Assembly (NCBI GenBank): GCA_947501845.1 | Contig: CANMXP010000002.1 | Span: forward strand, 186,001 to 250,000 | Length of the DNA: 64,000 bases | Source: an uncultured Flavobacteriaceae bacterium | GTDB taxonomy: Bacteria; Bacteroidota; Bacteroidia; Flavobacteriales; Flavobacteriaceae | Direction of reading: 5' to 3' | In this document: one piece after another, positions 1-9,722 of the stretch | How the letters are laid out: the number at the start of each line of letters is the position of its first letter | Numbering within the stretch: the first letter of the stretch is position 1 | Notes under the pieces: generated by a model | The model's database searches: none | Seen by the model: only the letters and a program-made list of their open reading frames with translations | Told to the model about the DNA's origin: nothing | Made by a program: the position numbers and the translations under genes

Positions 1-385
1 AACGTGTAGGCACCTGATTTTTTCTTGTAACCCCTACTTTCACATTACTGGAATTTGCTAAATATACAATGTGTGGTTGCAATTGAGCACGTTTTTCAAA
101 TTCCAAATCTCTATCTTCCTTTCCTAAATGAGCCGTACTCAACTCGGGGCGCATAATCCAATCGGCCGCTTGAGGCACTTCATAAAAGCACTGTTTATCA
201 AAGCCTTGTCTATAAATAGGCTTATCCAATCCACAGTTTAAACATTGATATTTAACAAATTGAATCGTTATACTTTTATTCAATAATTGATTTATGTTTA
301 AAAAATCGTTTTCAAACACTAAATAATATTGAATTGGGTTAGCATACTCCGTTTCCATTTTTGTTAAAACGCCTTGGTAAGTCAT
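1..385 (-). CDS. DUF2797 family protein, 3' end cut by the window edge
   Basis: This is an open minus-strand frame starting with ATG at 385 and running off the left edge; about 128 residues are visible. The N-terminus begins MTYQGVLTKM. A CLNCG motif (around residues 50-54) and a second cysteine soon after (KQCFYE) suggest a metal-binding zinc-ribbon-like start, and the visible end includes HLGKEDRDLEFEKRAQLQPH and NSSNVKVGVTRK. This pattern matches DUF2797, a family of unknown function. It is divergent from the GH3 gene, with only 42 bases between the two starts, so they share a promoter region. The assignment rests on remembered family patterns; function is not claimed. Confidence 0.72.
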   Translation of the reverse strand, partial: MTYQGVLTKMETEYANPIQYYLVFENDFLNINQLLNKSITIQFVKYQCLNCGLDKPIYRQGFDKQCFYEVPQAADWIMRPELSTAHLGKEDRDLEFEKRAQLQPHIVYLANSSNVKVGVTRKNQVPTR

Positions 386-427
386 AAAAAAAAGTCTTAT
401 TTTTAAAATCTTAAAGATAGAACAAAT

Positions 428-1951
428 ATGCCAATACCTATAGTAAATTCCATTGCTTCTTGGTTCTTAAAAAAACGATTCCATCAAATAGAACTGTTTT
501 TAAAATATCCTAATGAAGTACAAAATGAATTACTATTAAGTCTTATAGTCATTGCTAAAGACACTGAAATTGGAAGAAAATACGATTTTGCTTCCATAAA
601 AAATTACAGAACATTTTCCGAACGTGTTCCTATTAAAAACTACGAAGGCTGGCAAGAAATTATTGAGCGTTCAAGAAAGGGTGAAACCAATATTTTTTGG
701 CCTAGCCCCATAAAATGGTTTGCTAAATCCAGTGGTACTACCAGAGCAAAAAGTAAATTTATTCCTGTAAGTACAGAATCGCTTGAAGATTGTCATTATG
801 CAGCCAGTAAAGACCTACTATGCATGTATCTTAATAACAACGAAGATTCTCAATTGTTTACAGGTAAGAGCCTGCGCCTAGGGGGGAGTAAAGAACTTTA
901 TAAAGAAAATGGGACGGTATTTGGTGACTTATCTGCTATTTTAATTGATAATATGCCATTTTGGGCTGAGTTTAGCAGTACTCCAAGTAATAAAGTCTCT
1001 TTAATGAGTGATTGGGAGCATAAAATGCAGGCCATAGTAGATGAGACTATACATGAAAATGTGACAAGCCTTGCCGGTGTCCCTTCTTGGATGCTTGTGC
1101 TACTTAATAATGTTTTAGAAACTACAGGAAAACTAAATCTTCATGATGTATGGCCAAATTTAGAGGTCTATTTTCATGGAGGGGTTAGTTTTACACCTTA
1201 TAAAGATCAGTACAAAAAAATTCTTCCTAATAAGAGTTTTAAGTTTTATGAGATTTATAATGCCTCAGAAGGTTTTTTTGCTATTCAAGATCAAAACGAT
1301 TCCGATGAATTATTATTGATGCTTGATTATGGAATTTTCTATGAGTTCATTCCTATGAATATTTACGCAACTACCGAAGAAAAGGCAATCCCTTTAAGCG
1401 AAGTTCAGCTGGGCCAAAATTACGCTGTTGTAATTACGACTAACGCTGGGTTATGGCGTTATAAAATTGGAGACACCATTCGATTTACTTCACTTAGCCC
1501 TTACAGAATAAAAGTGTCTGGCAGAACCAGGCATCATATTAATGCTTTTGGTGAAGAGCTTATTATTGAAAATGCTGAAAAGGCATTGAAAAAAGTATGT
1601 AAACGTACCAAAGCCGAAATTGTAGATTTTACTGCAGCTCCAATATTCATGAAAGGTAAAGAAAAAGGAGCGCATGAATGGCTTATTGAATTTAAAACAC
1701 CCCCTAAAGACATAGATTATTTTAATGAACTATTTGATAATGCTTTAAAAGCACTAAATTCAGATTACGAAGCTAAACGCTATAACAATATAACACTTAA
1801 TAAGCCTAAAATTAATATAGCTAGAGAACATTTGTTTTACGATTGGTTAAAACAAAACAATAAATTAGGTGGACAACATAAAATACCACGTCTTTCCAAT
1901 ACTAGAACTTATATAGACGAACTACTGAGTTTGAACAAATATAAAATGTAG
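428..1951 (+). CDS. GH3 auxin-responsive promoter family protein (acyl-adenylating)
   Basis: The 507-residue product resembles the GH3 family. In plants these adenylate carboxylic acids such as indole-acetate and conjugate them to amino acids; bacterial substrates are not known. An ATP-binding motif SSGTT lies at residues 102-106 within the run FAKSSGTTRAKSKF. A YNASEGFFAIQ motif near residue 279 and LWRYKIGDTIRF near 345 match the later adenylation motifs, and the C-terminal part has the mobile-domain look (SGRTRHHINAFGEELI). There is no signal peptide, so it is cytoplasmic. Its divergent neighbour is a DUF2797 gene. Family assignment is strong; the reaction in this organism is inference. 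Confidence 0.87.
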   Translation: MPIPIVNSIASWFLKKRFHQIELFLKYPNEVQNELLLSLIVIAKDTEIGRKYDFASIKNYRTFSERVPIKNYEGWQEIIERSRKGETNIFWPSPIKWFAKSSGTTRAKSKFIPVSTESLEDCHYAASKDLLCMYLNNNEDSQLFTGKSLRLGGSKELYKENGTVFGDLSAILIDNMPFWAEFSSTPSNKVSLMSDWEHKMQAIVDETIHENVTSLAGVPSWMLVLLNNVLETTGKLNLHDVWPNLEVYFHGGVSFTPYKDQYKKILPNKSFKFYEIYNASEGFFAIQDQNDSDELLLMLDYGIFYEFIPMNIYATTEEKAIPLSEVQLGQNYAVVITTNAGLWRYKIGDTIRFTSLSPYRIKVSGRTRHHINAFGEELIIENAEKALKKVCKRTKAEIVDFTAAPIFMKGKEKGAHEWLIEFKTPPKDIDYFNELFDNALKALNSDYEAKRYNNITLNKPKINIAREHLFYDWLKQNNKLGGQHKIPRLSNTRTYIDELLSLNKYKM

Positions 1952-1972
1952 GTTTTTTCAATCAAAAAAACC
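1951..1972 (+). terminator. Possible weak terminator after the GH3 gene
   Basis: A short hairpin (GGTTTTTT, six-base loop, AAAAAACC) begins on the last base of the GH3 stop codon. The stem is almost all A-T pairs and no clean T run follows, so it may be weak or not a terminator. Confidence 0.3.
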
Positions 1973-2056
1973 GATTAATCGATTAATATTGTATTTTGTT
2001 TTTAAAAATTCTATTTTAGGAGGTTTAATAACAAAACAAATTATACATCCCCTAAG

Positions 2057-3868
2057 ATGAAAACATGTTTTTTAATTATTGTATGGCTTCAATCTATCTT
2101 TTTATTTAGCCAATCTACCATAGGCACAAATGGTTTTCAATTTGAAGTTTCCGATACAGACATTAACACCAAATTCTCTGAGGTTGGAACTGGTTTTTTT
2201 AAAGGTAAGTTAATTATGGTATCTTCTAAAAAAATTGGTGTGCTAGCCAAAATAGACCCCAATACGAATGAAGCCTACAAAGAGCTATATTGTTTAGACA
2301 CTTTAGGCAATGGCGTTCTAGCTAATCCATTACTATTCTCAAGAATTTTAAATACTAACGATAGTGAAGATCAATTAACATTCTCTCCAGATCAAAAAAC
2401 TGTATATTATTCTAGGAGTAATAAAGCAAATTCATTAGAGTTTAAACTCTATAGAGCTATTTTAGAAGCAGATTCACACGGTAATTGGATTCATGAAGAA
2501 TTGCTAGACTTTAACAGTGAAAATGTATCAATAGAAAACCCTTTTATCAGCCCTAAAGGGGATAGGCTCTATTTTTCTGCTAATATGCCTGATGCTATTG
2601 GTGGTTACGACATCTATGTTTCTGACATTAATCCTGACGGAACATTAAGTTCCCCAAAAAACCTAGGAAAAAAAATAAATACAACCTTAGACGATAAACA
2701 TCCATATGTTTCTTTGGATAATGACTATTTATTTTTTGCCTCAAAAGGTCATGAAGGTTTGGGAGGGTTTGATTTTTTTGCTAGTAAAATTTCTTATAAT
2801 AAATACCACACTCCTAAAAACCTAGGAAATAGCATTAATACAGAATACGATGAAATTGCCTATTTCAATGCAAATAAAAGCTCAGGATATTTTTCATCAA
2901 ACAGAAAAGAAGAAAACGGCTTTGATATTTTTTACTTTACATTTAAACATATCAAGCAAACCATTGAAGGTAAAATTTTAGATAGTAACACTAAAGCTAC
3001 GCTACCAGGTACCATTGTTATTTTAAAAGATAAAAATCAAAAAGAAATAGATCAAATAATAACAGATGAAGATGGCTCCTATTTATTTGATGTCAACCCG
3101 TTAGAGTCTTACACAATTACAACTAAAAAAAGTGGTTTTAAAGATGCTACATTTGATTTTACATCACACAAAAATGAAGAAACAACCTATAGCAAAGATT
3201 TAGAAATATCTGTCTCGGAGCCAGTAATTGCAGAAGTAAATAATGAACTTAGGATTATTGTTGAAAAGGTTCACTTTGATTTTGCTAAATATAGCATACA
3301 AGAAGCATCGCATGTAACCTTAAATAATATCATAGAAATACTCAACAAACATCCTAAAATAAAATTAGCCATCAATGCTCACACCGATAATATAGGTTCA
3401 GATGCTTTTAATTTAAACTTATCTAAGAAGCGCGCTAAGTCAACTTTAGATTATTTAGTTAAAAATGGAATTGCAAAGAACAGATTATTTTCTGTAGGTC
3501 ATGGAGAAAGAAATCCATTAATTGACTGTAAAAATCGTTGCTCTAAAAAAGATTTGCAAACTAATAGGCGCGTTGAATTTGTTATTTTAAATGCTTCTCC
3601 TGAAAACACTTTAAATACAACTAACAAAACAGGAAACTATCACATTATAGCTGGTTCTTTTAGTATAGAAAAAAACTGTATTAAATTAGTTGATCGTCTA
3701 AAAGCAGAAGGTTTTATTAGTGCACGAAAAATTGGAAAAAATAAAAACGGGTTGTTTTTGGTAGCTTATTCAAGTTACGAAAACAAGTCTGAAGCTATAA
3801 AAGCCCTAGAAACCATTAGAATAATTAATAATGAAAAAGCTTGGTTGAAATTTAAAAAATTAGATTAG
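2057..3868 (+). CDS. OmpA family protein with PD40 repeats and a C-terminal SPOR domain
   Basis: The 603-residue product starts with a signal peptide (about 1-19). Residues about 100-290 hold PD40/WD40-like beta-propeller repeats (DQLTFSPDQKTVYY, NPFISPKGDRLYFSANM, GGYDIYVS). Residues about 303-370 look like a carboxypeptidase-regulatory-like beta-sandwich. An OmpA peptidoglycan-binding domain follows at about 400-510 (HTDN at 442-445, NLSKKRA, NRRVEF). Residues about 527-603 (YHIIAGSFSIEKN) look like a SPOR domain, which binds denuded glycan strands. The protein is expected in the periplasm, tethering outer-membrane structures to the cell wall. A paralogue without SPOR lies directly downstream. 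An AGGAGG at 2018-2023 is 33 bases before the ATG, too far to serve as its ribosome binding site. Confidence 0.85.
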   Translation: MKTCFLIIVWLQSIFLFSQSTIGTNGFQFEVSDTDINTKFSEVGTGFFKGKLIMVSSKKIGVLAKIDPNTNEAYKELYCLDTLGNGVLANPLLFSRILNTNDSEDQLTFSPDQKTVYYSRSNKANSLEFKLYRAILEADSHGNWIHEELLDFNSENVSIENPFISPKGDRLYFSANMPDAIGGYDIYVSDINPDGTLSSPKNLGKKINTTLDDKHPYVSLDNDYLFFASKGHEGLGGFDFFASKISYNKYHTPKNLGNSINTEYDEIAYFNANKSSGYFSSNRKEENGFDIFYFTFKHIKQTIEGKILDSNTKATLPGTIVILKDKNQKEIDQIITDEDGSYLFDVNPLESYTITTKKSGFKDATFDFTSHKNEETTYSKDLEISVSEPVIAEVNNELRIIVEKVHFDFAKYSIQEASHVTLNNIIEILNKHPKIKLAINAHTDNIGSDAFNLNLSKKRAKSTLDYLVKNGIAKNRLFSVGHGERNPLIDCKNRCSKKDLQTNRRVEFVILNASPENTLNTTNKTGNYHIIAGSFSIEKNCIKLVDRLKAEGFISARKIGKNKNGLFLVAYSSYENKSEAIKALETIRIINNEKAWLKFKKLD

Positions 3869-4172
3869 CTTTTATCCTTTTAAAAAGGGTTTATAAAAAT
3901 ATGAGCTCTAAAATTTTTAAAGATATAAACCAAATATTCTAATTTCAACAATAACAAACTCTATTATAAAACATTACAATTCTCAATATTTAAATCTGTT
4001 TTAGGTAATCTGCTAATTTTCAACGATAAAAACATTCTTTTACGCTAGAAATTTTCATAAAGCAATTAGTTAACGAATTAAATAGCTATTGGTCTAAGAA
4101 ATTTTTTCAAAACTTAGATTCCACACTATATTTAGCATCCAATTAATTATAACCTCACAAAACCCTCAAAAG
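3869..4172. other. 304-base intergenic region between two ompA paralogues
   Basis: No gene is visible. The DNA is very A/T-rich. A weak A/T hairpin lies just after the upstream stop (about 3881-3892). A possible -7 element TATATTTA at 4127-4134, one mismatch from TAnnTTTG, lies about 40 bases before the downstream start. It suggests that the second paralogue may have its own promoter. Confidence 0.4.
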
Positions 4173-5774
4173 ATGAGAACTAAATTAAGTTTTTTCATTT
4201 TCCTTATTTCTAATATACTTCTTAGTCAAGGAACATCAAATTTAATAGCATCAAATAATTTTTCATTAAACAATTCGCGTTCATCATCTAACTCTATTGA
4301 TGCTAATGGGTTTCAGTTTGAACTTTTAGATGCTGGTGTCAATACCAAATATTCTGAAATTGGCTCAGGTTTTTTTAGAAACAAACTAATTATGGTTTCA
4401 TCAAAAAAACTTGGTGGTTTAGCAAAATTGGACCCTAATACTAATGAAGCATATAAAGATTTATTCTGCTTGGACATTGATAAAAATGGTTCATTAAGCT
4501 TACCGTTATTATTTTCAAGAATATTGAATACCAACGATAGTGAAGATCAATTAACATTCTCTCCAGATCAAAAAACAGTATATTACACCAGAAGTAGTAA
4601 AGAAAACTCTATGGAGTATAAATTATATAAAGCTGTTTTAGAAGAAGGCTCGCACGGTAATTGGATTAATGAAGAATTATTAAATATCAACAAAGCTAAT
4701 GTATCGATAGAAAATCCTTTTATAAGTCCTAAAGGTGACAAGCTATACTTCTCATCAAATATGTCTGGGTCTATTGGCGGTTACGACATTTATGTTTCTA
4801 ATATAAATGCTGATGGTTCTTTAAGCGCTCCTGAAAATTTAGGAAATATTGTTAATACGAATTCAGATGAAAAATACCCATCGCTTTCTTTAGATTCTAA
4901 ATATCTTTATTTCTCCTCAAAAGGACATAATAGTATAGGTGGTTTTGATCTTTTTACTAGTAAAATTTTAAGTAAAGGCTACAAAGCTCCCAGAAATATG
5001 GGAAATACTATTAATACAAAATACGATGAAGTTGCTTATTTCTTAGCCGCTAAAAACAAAGGATATGTCTCTTCAAACAGACCGAATGGAAAAGGCGGCT
5101 TCGATATTTACACAGCAACTAACGATGAGATTATTCAAACAGTAAAAGGTAAAGTACTAGATTTAGAAACTAAAATTAAGCTTCCTAACACCTTAGTAAT
5201 TTTAAAAGATGAAGAAGGTAACGAAGTTTCAAGACAGTTAACGAAAGAGGATGCTACTTACAGCTTTAATGTTATTCCTTTTGAATCATATAGTATTACA
5301 ACACAAAAAGACGGTTTTAAAGAGGGAGACTTTAAATTTACAACAACGAGAAGTTACAAAACTTCTTATACCAGAGATTTAGAACTACTTACTACCGAAC
5401 CTGTAATTGCAAAAGTTGAAGATGAACTAAGAATTGTTTTAGAAAACATTTACTTTGACTTTAACAAGTGGCAGGTTAAAGAAGAATCTTTTATTTCTTT
5501 AAGCAAAGTTGTTAAAGTATTAAAGGAACACCCAGAAATGAAGCTGGTTATAAATGCTCATACCGATAATAAAGGTAGAGATTCTTATAACTTAAACTTA
5601 TCTAATAAACGTGCAGCATCTGCTGTTACTTATTTAATAAATAACGGTATTAATAAAAACAGATTACAATCTAAAGGCTACGGTGAAACTAAACCAAAAA
5701 TTGATTGCAAAAACAATTGTACCGATGAAAACTTACAGGCTAATAGACGTGTAGAATTTGTTATCATAGAATAG
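4173..5774 (+). CDS. OmpA family protein with PD40 repeats (paralogue of the upstream gene)
   Basis: The 533-residue product has a signal peptide (about 1-19), a Ser/Asn-rich linker (about 20-45), PD40-type propeller repeats, a carboxypeptidase-regulatory-like domain and a C-terminal OmpA domain (HTDNKGRDSYNLNLSNKRA, NRRVEFVI), ending right after the OmpA fold. It is clearly a tandem duplicate of the preceding gene: whole stretches are identical, for example NTNDSEDQLTFSPDQKTVYY. It lacks the SPOR extension and has an extra low-complexity N-terminal segment. The expected role is outer-membrane to peptidoglycan tethering; the propeller ligand is unknown. The stop is followed by about 200 bases and then the terminator it shares with clpX. 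Confidence 0.85.
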   Translation: MRTKLSFFIFLISNILLSQGTSNLIASNNFSLNNSRSSSNSIDANGFQFELLDAGVNTKYSEIGSGFFRNKLIMVSSKKLGGLAKLDPNTNEAYKDLFCLDIDKNGSLSLPLLFSRILNTNDSEDQLTFSPDQKTVYYTRSSKENSMEYKLYKAVLEEGSHGNWINEELLNINKANVSIENPFISPKGDKLYFSSNMSGSIGGYDIYVSNINADGSLSAPENLGNIVNTNSDEKYPSLSLDSKYLYFSSKGHNSIGGFDLFTSKILSKGYKAPRNMGNTINTKYDEVAYFLAAKNKGYVSSNRPNGKGGFDIYTATNDEIIQTVKGKVLDLETKIKLPNTLVILKDEEGNEVSRQLTKEDATYSFNVIPFESYSITTQKDGFKEGDFKFTTTRSYKTSYTRDLELLTTEPVIAKVEDELRIVLENIYFDFNKWQVKEESFISLSKVVKVLKEHPEMKLVINAHTDNKGRDSYNLNLSNKRAASAVTYLINNGINKNRLQSKGYGETKPKIDCKNNCTDENLQANRRVEFVIIE

Positions 5775-5975
5775 TTCAAAATACTTAATACGTTTTAATT
5801 TCGACCAAATGCAATAGTAAAAGTTTTTAAACGAGTATTTTGTCTAATCATCTAAAAGCTAAAAAAAGCCTTTGCGAGCTCTTTAATTAAGCATACTTTT
5901 AACAAAGTTTTTAAAAAACAGTGAAAATTTATTTATCATAATGTCTTTTATTAATTAACATCCATCCATAAAAAT

Positions 5976-6008
5976 AAAAAACCACGCTATCAAGCGTGGT
6001 TTTTTTAT
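5976..6008. terminator. Bidirectional rho-independent terminator between ompA and clpX
   Basis: A perfect 8-bp stem ACCACGCT / AGCGTGGT (5981-5988 and 5993-6000) with a 4-base loop is flanked by A5 on the left and T6 on the right. It therefore works on both strands. It separates the convergent ompA paralogue (plus) and clpX (minus). Confidence 0.88.
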
Positions 6009-6033
6009 ACTATTATTTTATTCTTTTTTATGT

Positions 6034-7266
6034 TTATGAAACAGCCTTTAGTTTCTTTAAAGTTGTTTTTGTTAATTTATCCTCTGCATATACCTTAGTT
6101 ACATTTAACTTTTTCTCATTACTACTAGGTAGCTCAAACATAGCATCTGTTAATATTTCTTCACAAAGCGAACGCAAACCTCTAGCTCCTAATTTATACT
6201 CTATAGCCTTATTTACAACAAAATCTAAAGCGCCATCTGTTATTGTGAAATCAATTTCATCCATAGCAAACAATTTCTTGTATTGCTTAATGATAGCATT
6301 CTTAGGTTCTGTTAAAATAGCTCTTAGGGTATCTGCATCTAGAGGGTCCATGTATGTAAGTACTGGTAAACGCCCTATAATTTCTGGAATTAACCCAAAA
6401 TCTTTTAAATCTTTCGGGATAATATATTGTAATAAATGCTCTTGATCTACGACCTCATCAGACATAGAAGCACTATAACCTACAGCTTGCATATTTAAGC
6501 GTTTAGAGATGACACGCTCAATACCGTCAAAAGCTCCACCAGCAATAAACAAGATGTTTTCTGTATTAACTTCAATAAATTTTTGATCAGGATGCTTACG
6601 TCCGCCTTTTGGTGGCACATTAACAACTGTACCTTCTAAAAGTTTTAATAAGGCTTGTTGTACACCTTCTCCCGAAACATCACGAGTAATGGACGGGTTA
6701 TCACTTTTACGGGCAATTTTATCAATCTCGTCAATAAAGACAATTCCTTTTTCTGCTTTTTCTAAATTATAATCTGCAGCTTGCAACAAACGCGTTAAAA
6801 TACTTTCCACATCCTCACCAACATAACCCGCTTCTGTTAAAACAGTAGCATCTACAATAGCCAAAGGTACATTTAACATTCTAGCAATTGTTTTTGCCAT
6901 TAAGGTTTTCCCTGTACCAGTTTGTCCCACCATAATGATATTACTTTTTTGAATATCTATGTCATCTTTGGATGGCGGTTGGAGCAAACGTTTATAATGG
7001 TTATAAACAGCCACAGACATTACTTTTTTAGTCATGCCTTGCCCAATGATATACTCATCAAGAAAATCTTTAATTTGTTGGGGTTTACGAAGCTTTAACT
7101 CAGCAGATAAATCACTACTATCACTTTGTTTAGATTCTTCAATTACAATACCGTGCGCTTGCTCTATACATCTATCGCATATATGAGCATCTAAACCTGC
7201 TATTAATAAATTCGTTTCGGGTTTTTTTCTACCACAAAACGAACATTCCAATTCTTCTTTTGCCAT
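6034..7266 (-). CDS. clpX: ATP-dependent Clp protease ATP-binding subunit ClpX
   Basis: ClpX is the AAA+ unfoldase that delivers substrates, including ssrA-tagged proteins, to the ClpP chamber. The 410-residue product has the N-terminal C4 zinc-binding domain (Cys8, Cys11, Cys30, Cys33), Walker A GQTGTGKT at 114-121, Walker [10 protein letters not shown] at 174-182, the pore-2 RKH loop at 223-225 and the GYVGEDVES segment near 148. The length is normal for the family. It lies 76 bases downstream of clpP on the same strand, and the order tig-clpP-clpX is the common bacterial arrangement, so co-transcription is likely. Cytoplasmic. No missing key residue. Confidence 0.98.
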   Translation of the reverse strand: MAKEELECSFCGRKKPETNLLIAGLDAHICDRCIEQAHGIVIEESKQSDSSDLSAELKLRKPQQIKDFLDEYIIGQGMTKKVMSVAVYNHYKRLLQPPSKDDIDIQKSNIIMVGQTGTGKTLMAKTIARMLNVPLAIVDATVLTEAGYVGEDVESILTRLLQAADYNLEKAEKGIVFIDEIDKIARKSDNPSITRDVSGEGVQQALLKLLEGTVVNVPPKGGRKHPDQKFIEVNTENILFIAGGAFDGIERVISKRLNMQAVGYSASMSDEVVDQEHLLQYIIPKDLKDFGLIPEIIGRLPVLTYMDPLDADTLRAILTEPKNAIIKQYKKLFAMDEIDFTITDGALDFVVNKAIEYKLGARGLRSLCEEILTDAMFELPSSNEKKLNVTKVYAEDKLTKTTLKKLKAVS

Positions 7267-7342
7267 TAATCTAAATTTATTTTTGAGTGTAAATTATTAT
7301 AAATCCCTCAATAACAATTAACTAAATTTACGAATTTTTTAT

Positions 7343-8017
7343 TTAATTACGAGATAAAATCTCGTCAATCATACCATATTCTTTGGCTTTATCGGCTTTC
7401 ATCCAATAATCTCGATCACTATCCTCATATACTTTGTCGTAATCTTGACCTGAATGTTTACTAATAATTTTATAAAGTTCTTCTTTTAATGTTAGAATCT
7501 CTCTAGCTGTAATTTCAATATCACTAGCTTGCCCCTGTGCTCCTCCTAATGGTTGATGTATCATAACTCGCGAATGCGTTAAACCACTACGTTTTCCCTT
7601 TTCACCAGCACATAACAAAACAGCTCCCATAGAGGCCGCCATACCAGTACAAATGGTAGCTACATCTGGTTTTATAAACTGCATCGTATCATAAATTCCC
7701 AAACCTGCATAAACACTTCCTCCTGGGGAATTAATATAAATTTGAATATCTTTTGAAGCATCTACACTTTCTAAAAACAGCAATTGTGCTTGTATAATAT
7801 TAGCAACTTGATCGTTAATAGCTGTTCCTAAAAAAATAATGCGATCCATCATTAAACGGGAAAAAACATCGAAAATAGCGATGTTCATTTGGCGCTCTTC
7901 AATAATATTTGGCGTTAAACCTACTGGATACATACTACTTACAATTTTATTGTAATATGTACTGCTAATACCTTGATCTTTTATCGCGAATTTTTCAAAT
8001 TCTTTTGCGTAATCCAT
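7343..8017 (-). CDS. clpP: ATP-dependent Clp protease proteolytic subunit ClpP
   Basis: ClpP forms the double-heptamer serine protease partnered by ClpX. The 224-residue product shows the catalytic triad: Ser129 in GMAASMGA, His154 in MIHQPLGG and an Asp at about 203 in DRDYWM. The oxyanion-loop sequence INSPGGSV lies at 95-102. An N-terminal extension of about 35 residues before the mature core probably contains a propeptide, as in many ClpP proteins. It sits between tig and clpX, but a hairpin terminator after tig suggests that clpP-clpX can be transcribed from their own promoter. Confidence 0.98.
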   Translation of the reverse strand: MDYAKEFEKFAIKDQGISSTYYNKIVSSMYPVGLTPNIIEERQMNIAIFDVFSRLMMDRIIFLGTAINDQVANIIQAQLLFLESVDASKDIQIYINSPGGSVYAGLGIYDTMQFIKPDVATICTGMAASMGAVLLCAGEKGKRSGLTHSRVMIHQPLGGAQGQASDIEITAREILTLKEELYKIISKHSGQDYDKVYEDSDRDYWMKADKAKEYGMIDEILSRN

Positions 8018-8102
8018 AGTCTTTTTAATATTTTTTTCGATTAATTGCCTGATTTACATTTAAATGGCAAAAAAATCTATTTTAAAAAATTCCTTTTTTG
8101 AA

Positions 8103-8133
8103 TAAAAAACGCTTAAATCTTCTGATTTAAGCG
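8103..8133 (-). terminator. Rho-independent terminator downstream of tig
   Basis: A 10-bp perfect stem CGCTTAAATC / GATTTAAGCG (8110-8119 and 8124-8133) with loop TTCT is followed on the minus strand by a run of six T. It lies 28 bases after the tig stop codon and before clpP. Confidence 0.8.
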
Positions 8134-8160
8134 CTTAAATATAAGGAATTATTCTTTTAC

Positions 8161-9489
8161 TTATTTATCACCGTAAACTTCTTTTACGAACTTTTCGTAG
8201 CTTAATTCTTTAACCTTAATATTTGCTTTTTCTTTATAAACCGCTAATAATTTTTGGCTAATTAATTGCTCTGAAATTCGACGAGCTTCATCTTGGTTCG
8301 ATAATACACGAGCAACAATATCGTCTAATTCTTTATCTGAAGGATTCATTTGACCAAATTGAGCCATTTGCCCTTTGATCATTTCTCTTGCATGATTTTT
8401 AATATCATCTATAGTAACCTCAACATCATGATCTGTAATAAGCTTTCCTTCAATCAATTGATAACGCAAACTCTTTTCCGACTTCTCATACTCTTCTCTT
8501 GCCTGTACCTCATCCATTTCCTTTTCACCTGCAGTTTGCATCCACTTTGTTAAAAATTCGGCAGGTAGATCAAACTTCGTATTTTCAACTAAATATTCGG
8601 TAACATCATTTAAAAATTTTTGATCTGCTTGTTGTACAAATTGTTTTTCAGCATCTTCTTTTATCTTCACTTTTAATTCGGTAACCGTCTTAACAGTGTC
8701 TTTCCCAAAAAGCTTATCAAATAACTCTTGATCTAAATCTGCCAGTTCACGCTCATTAATCTCAGTAATTGTAAAGTTTACTTCAATATCCAAACCATGT
8801 ACCTCATCATGACCTAATTTTAAAGCGTGCATTAATTCATGCTCATCGTCATAAAGTCCTTTAGTTTTAAGAGCAATGGTATCACCTACTTTAGCTCCTA
8901 TAAATTTCTTTTCAGTTGCTTTTCCTTTAAATTTATCTATAGTTAAAGTTACTGTATTATCTATTTCTTTTTCTTCATTCTTGTAAGCACCAGTAATTTC
9001 ACTGTCTTTTACAACAACATCTTGAGAAACCAACTTCCCGTATTGCTTTTGAATACGTTCAATCTGTTCATCAATCATTTTATCATCAGCAATGATATTA
9101 TACTGTATAATGGCTTTTTTACCTTTTAACTTTACTTCAAATTCTGGCGCTAAACCTAATTCAAATTCAAAAGAAAACCCATCGGCATCCCAGTTTATGT
9201 CATCTTGTGGTCTTGGTAATGGTTGCCCTAGTACATCTAGCTTTTCTTCTGTAAGATATTTGTTTAAAGCATCTTGCAACAGCTTATTAACCTCATCTAC
9301 CAAAACAGCTTTTCCATATTGTTTTTTTACCATCCCCATTGGCACATGTCCCTTTCTAAAACCAGGGATATTTGCTGTTTTACGGTAATCTGTTAAGATT
9401 TTTTCAACTTTTTCGCTATAGTCTTCTTTAGCGATATCTACTTTCACAACAGCATTTAATGCATCAACGTTTTCTCTTGTAATATTCAT
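8161..9489 (-). CDS. tig: Trigger factor (ribosome-associated chaperone)
   Basis: Trigger factor binds near the ribosome exit tunnel and shields nascent chains. The 442-residue product has the N-terminal ribosome-binding domain with the signature GFRKGHVPMGMVKKQYGK (about 43-60), which contains the family's GFRxGxxP loop. A central divergent PPIase-like (FKBP-type) region covers about 150-250, and the long helical C-terminal arms follow. The PPIase segment is poorly conserved, which is usual for Bacteroidota. A strong promoter lies about 90 bases upstream and a terminator directly downstream, so it can be monocistronic. It stands first in the tig-clpP-clpX cluster. Confidence 0.95.
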   Translation of the reverse strand: MNITRENVDALNAVVKVDIAKEDYSEKVEKILTDYRKTANIPGFRKGHVPMGMVKKQYGKAVLVDEVNKLLQDALNKYLTEEKLDVLGQPLPRPQDDINWDADGFSFEFELGLAPEFEVKLKGKKAIIQYNIIADDKMIDEQIERIQKQYGKLVSQDVVVKDSEITGAYKNEEKEIDNTVTLTIDKFKGKATEKKFIGAKVGDTIALKTKGLYDDEHELMHALKLGHDEVHGLDIEVNFTITEINERELADLDQELFDKLFGKDTVKTVTELKVKIKEDAEKQFVQQADQKFLNDVTEYLVENTKFDLPAEFLTKWMQTAGEKEMDEVQAREEYEKSEKSLRYQLIEGKLITDHDVEVTIDDIKNHAREMIKGQMAQFGQMNPSDKELDDIVARVLSNQDEARRISEQLISQKLLAVYKEKANIKVKELSYEKFVKEVYGDK

Positions 9490-9576
9490 TTTAAATCATA
9501 TAAAGCCTTGTGTCAGGCATTTAACAATAAAGTCTTCTTTTAAAAAACTAAAATTTGTGTAACCAAAATTGGGATG

Positions 9577-9607
9577 CAAAAATATAATATTTTTACATCC
9601 TAGCAAA
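9577..9607 (-). promoter_or_regulatory. Bacteroidota-type promoter of tig
   Basis: On the minus strand a TTTG (-33 box, plus-strand 9604-9607) is followed after 19 bases by TATTTTTG (-7 box, 9577-9584), a full match to TAnnTTTG. This predicts a transcript start near 9570 and a leader of about 80 bases. Confidence 0.72.
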
Positions 9608-9722
9608 GTTTTTAATCACTTGATTTCTTATGATCTTATTTATTGATTTTCAAAGGCCACATGTAATTCAACTATTAAAATATCTAGTTTTAAAAACCAA
9701 TGAAATAAGCGCTCATTTAGAG

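Noticed and set aside
2018-2023. AGGAGG before the first ompA paralogue, looking like a strong ribosome binding site
   Set aside because: It is 33 bases before the ATG and no closer start is in frame; ribosome binding sites of this kind are rarely used in this phylum.
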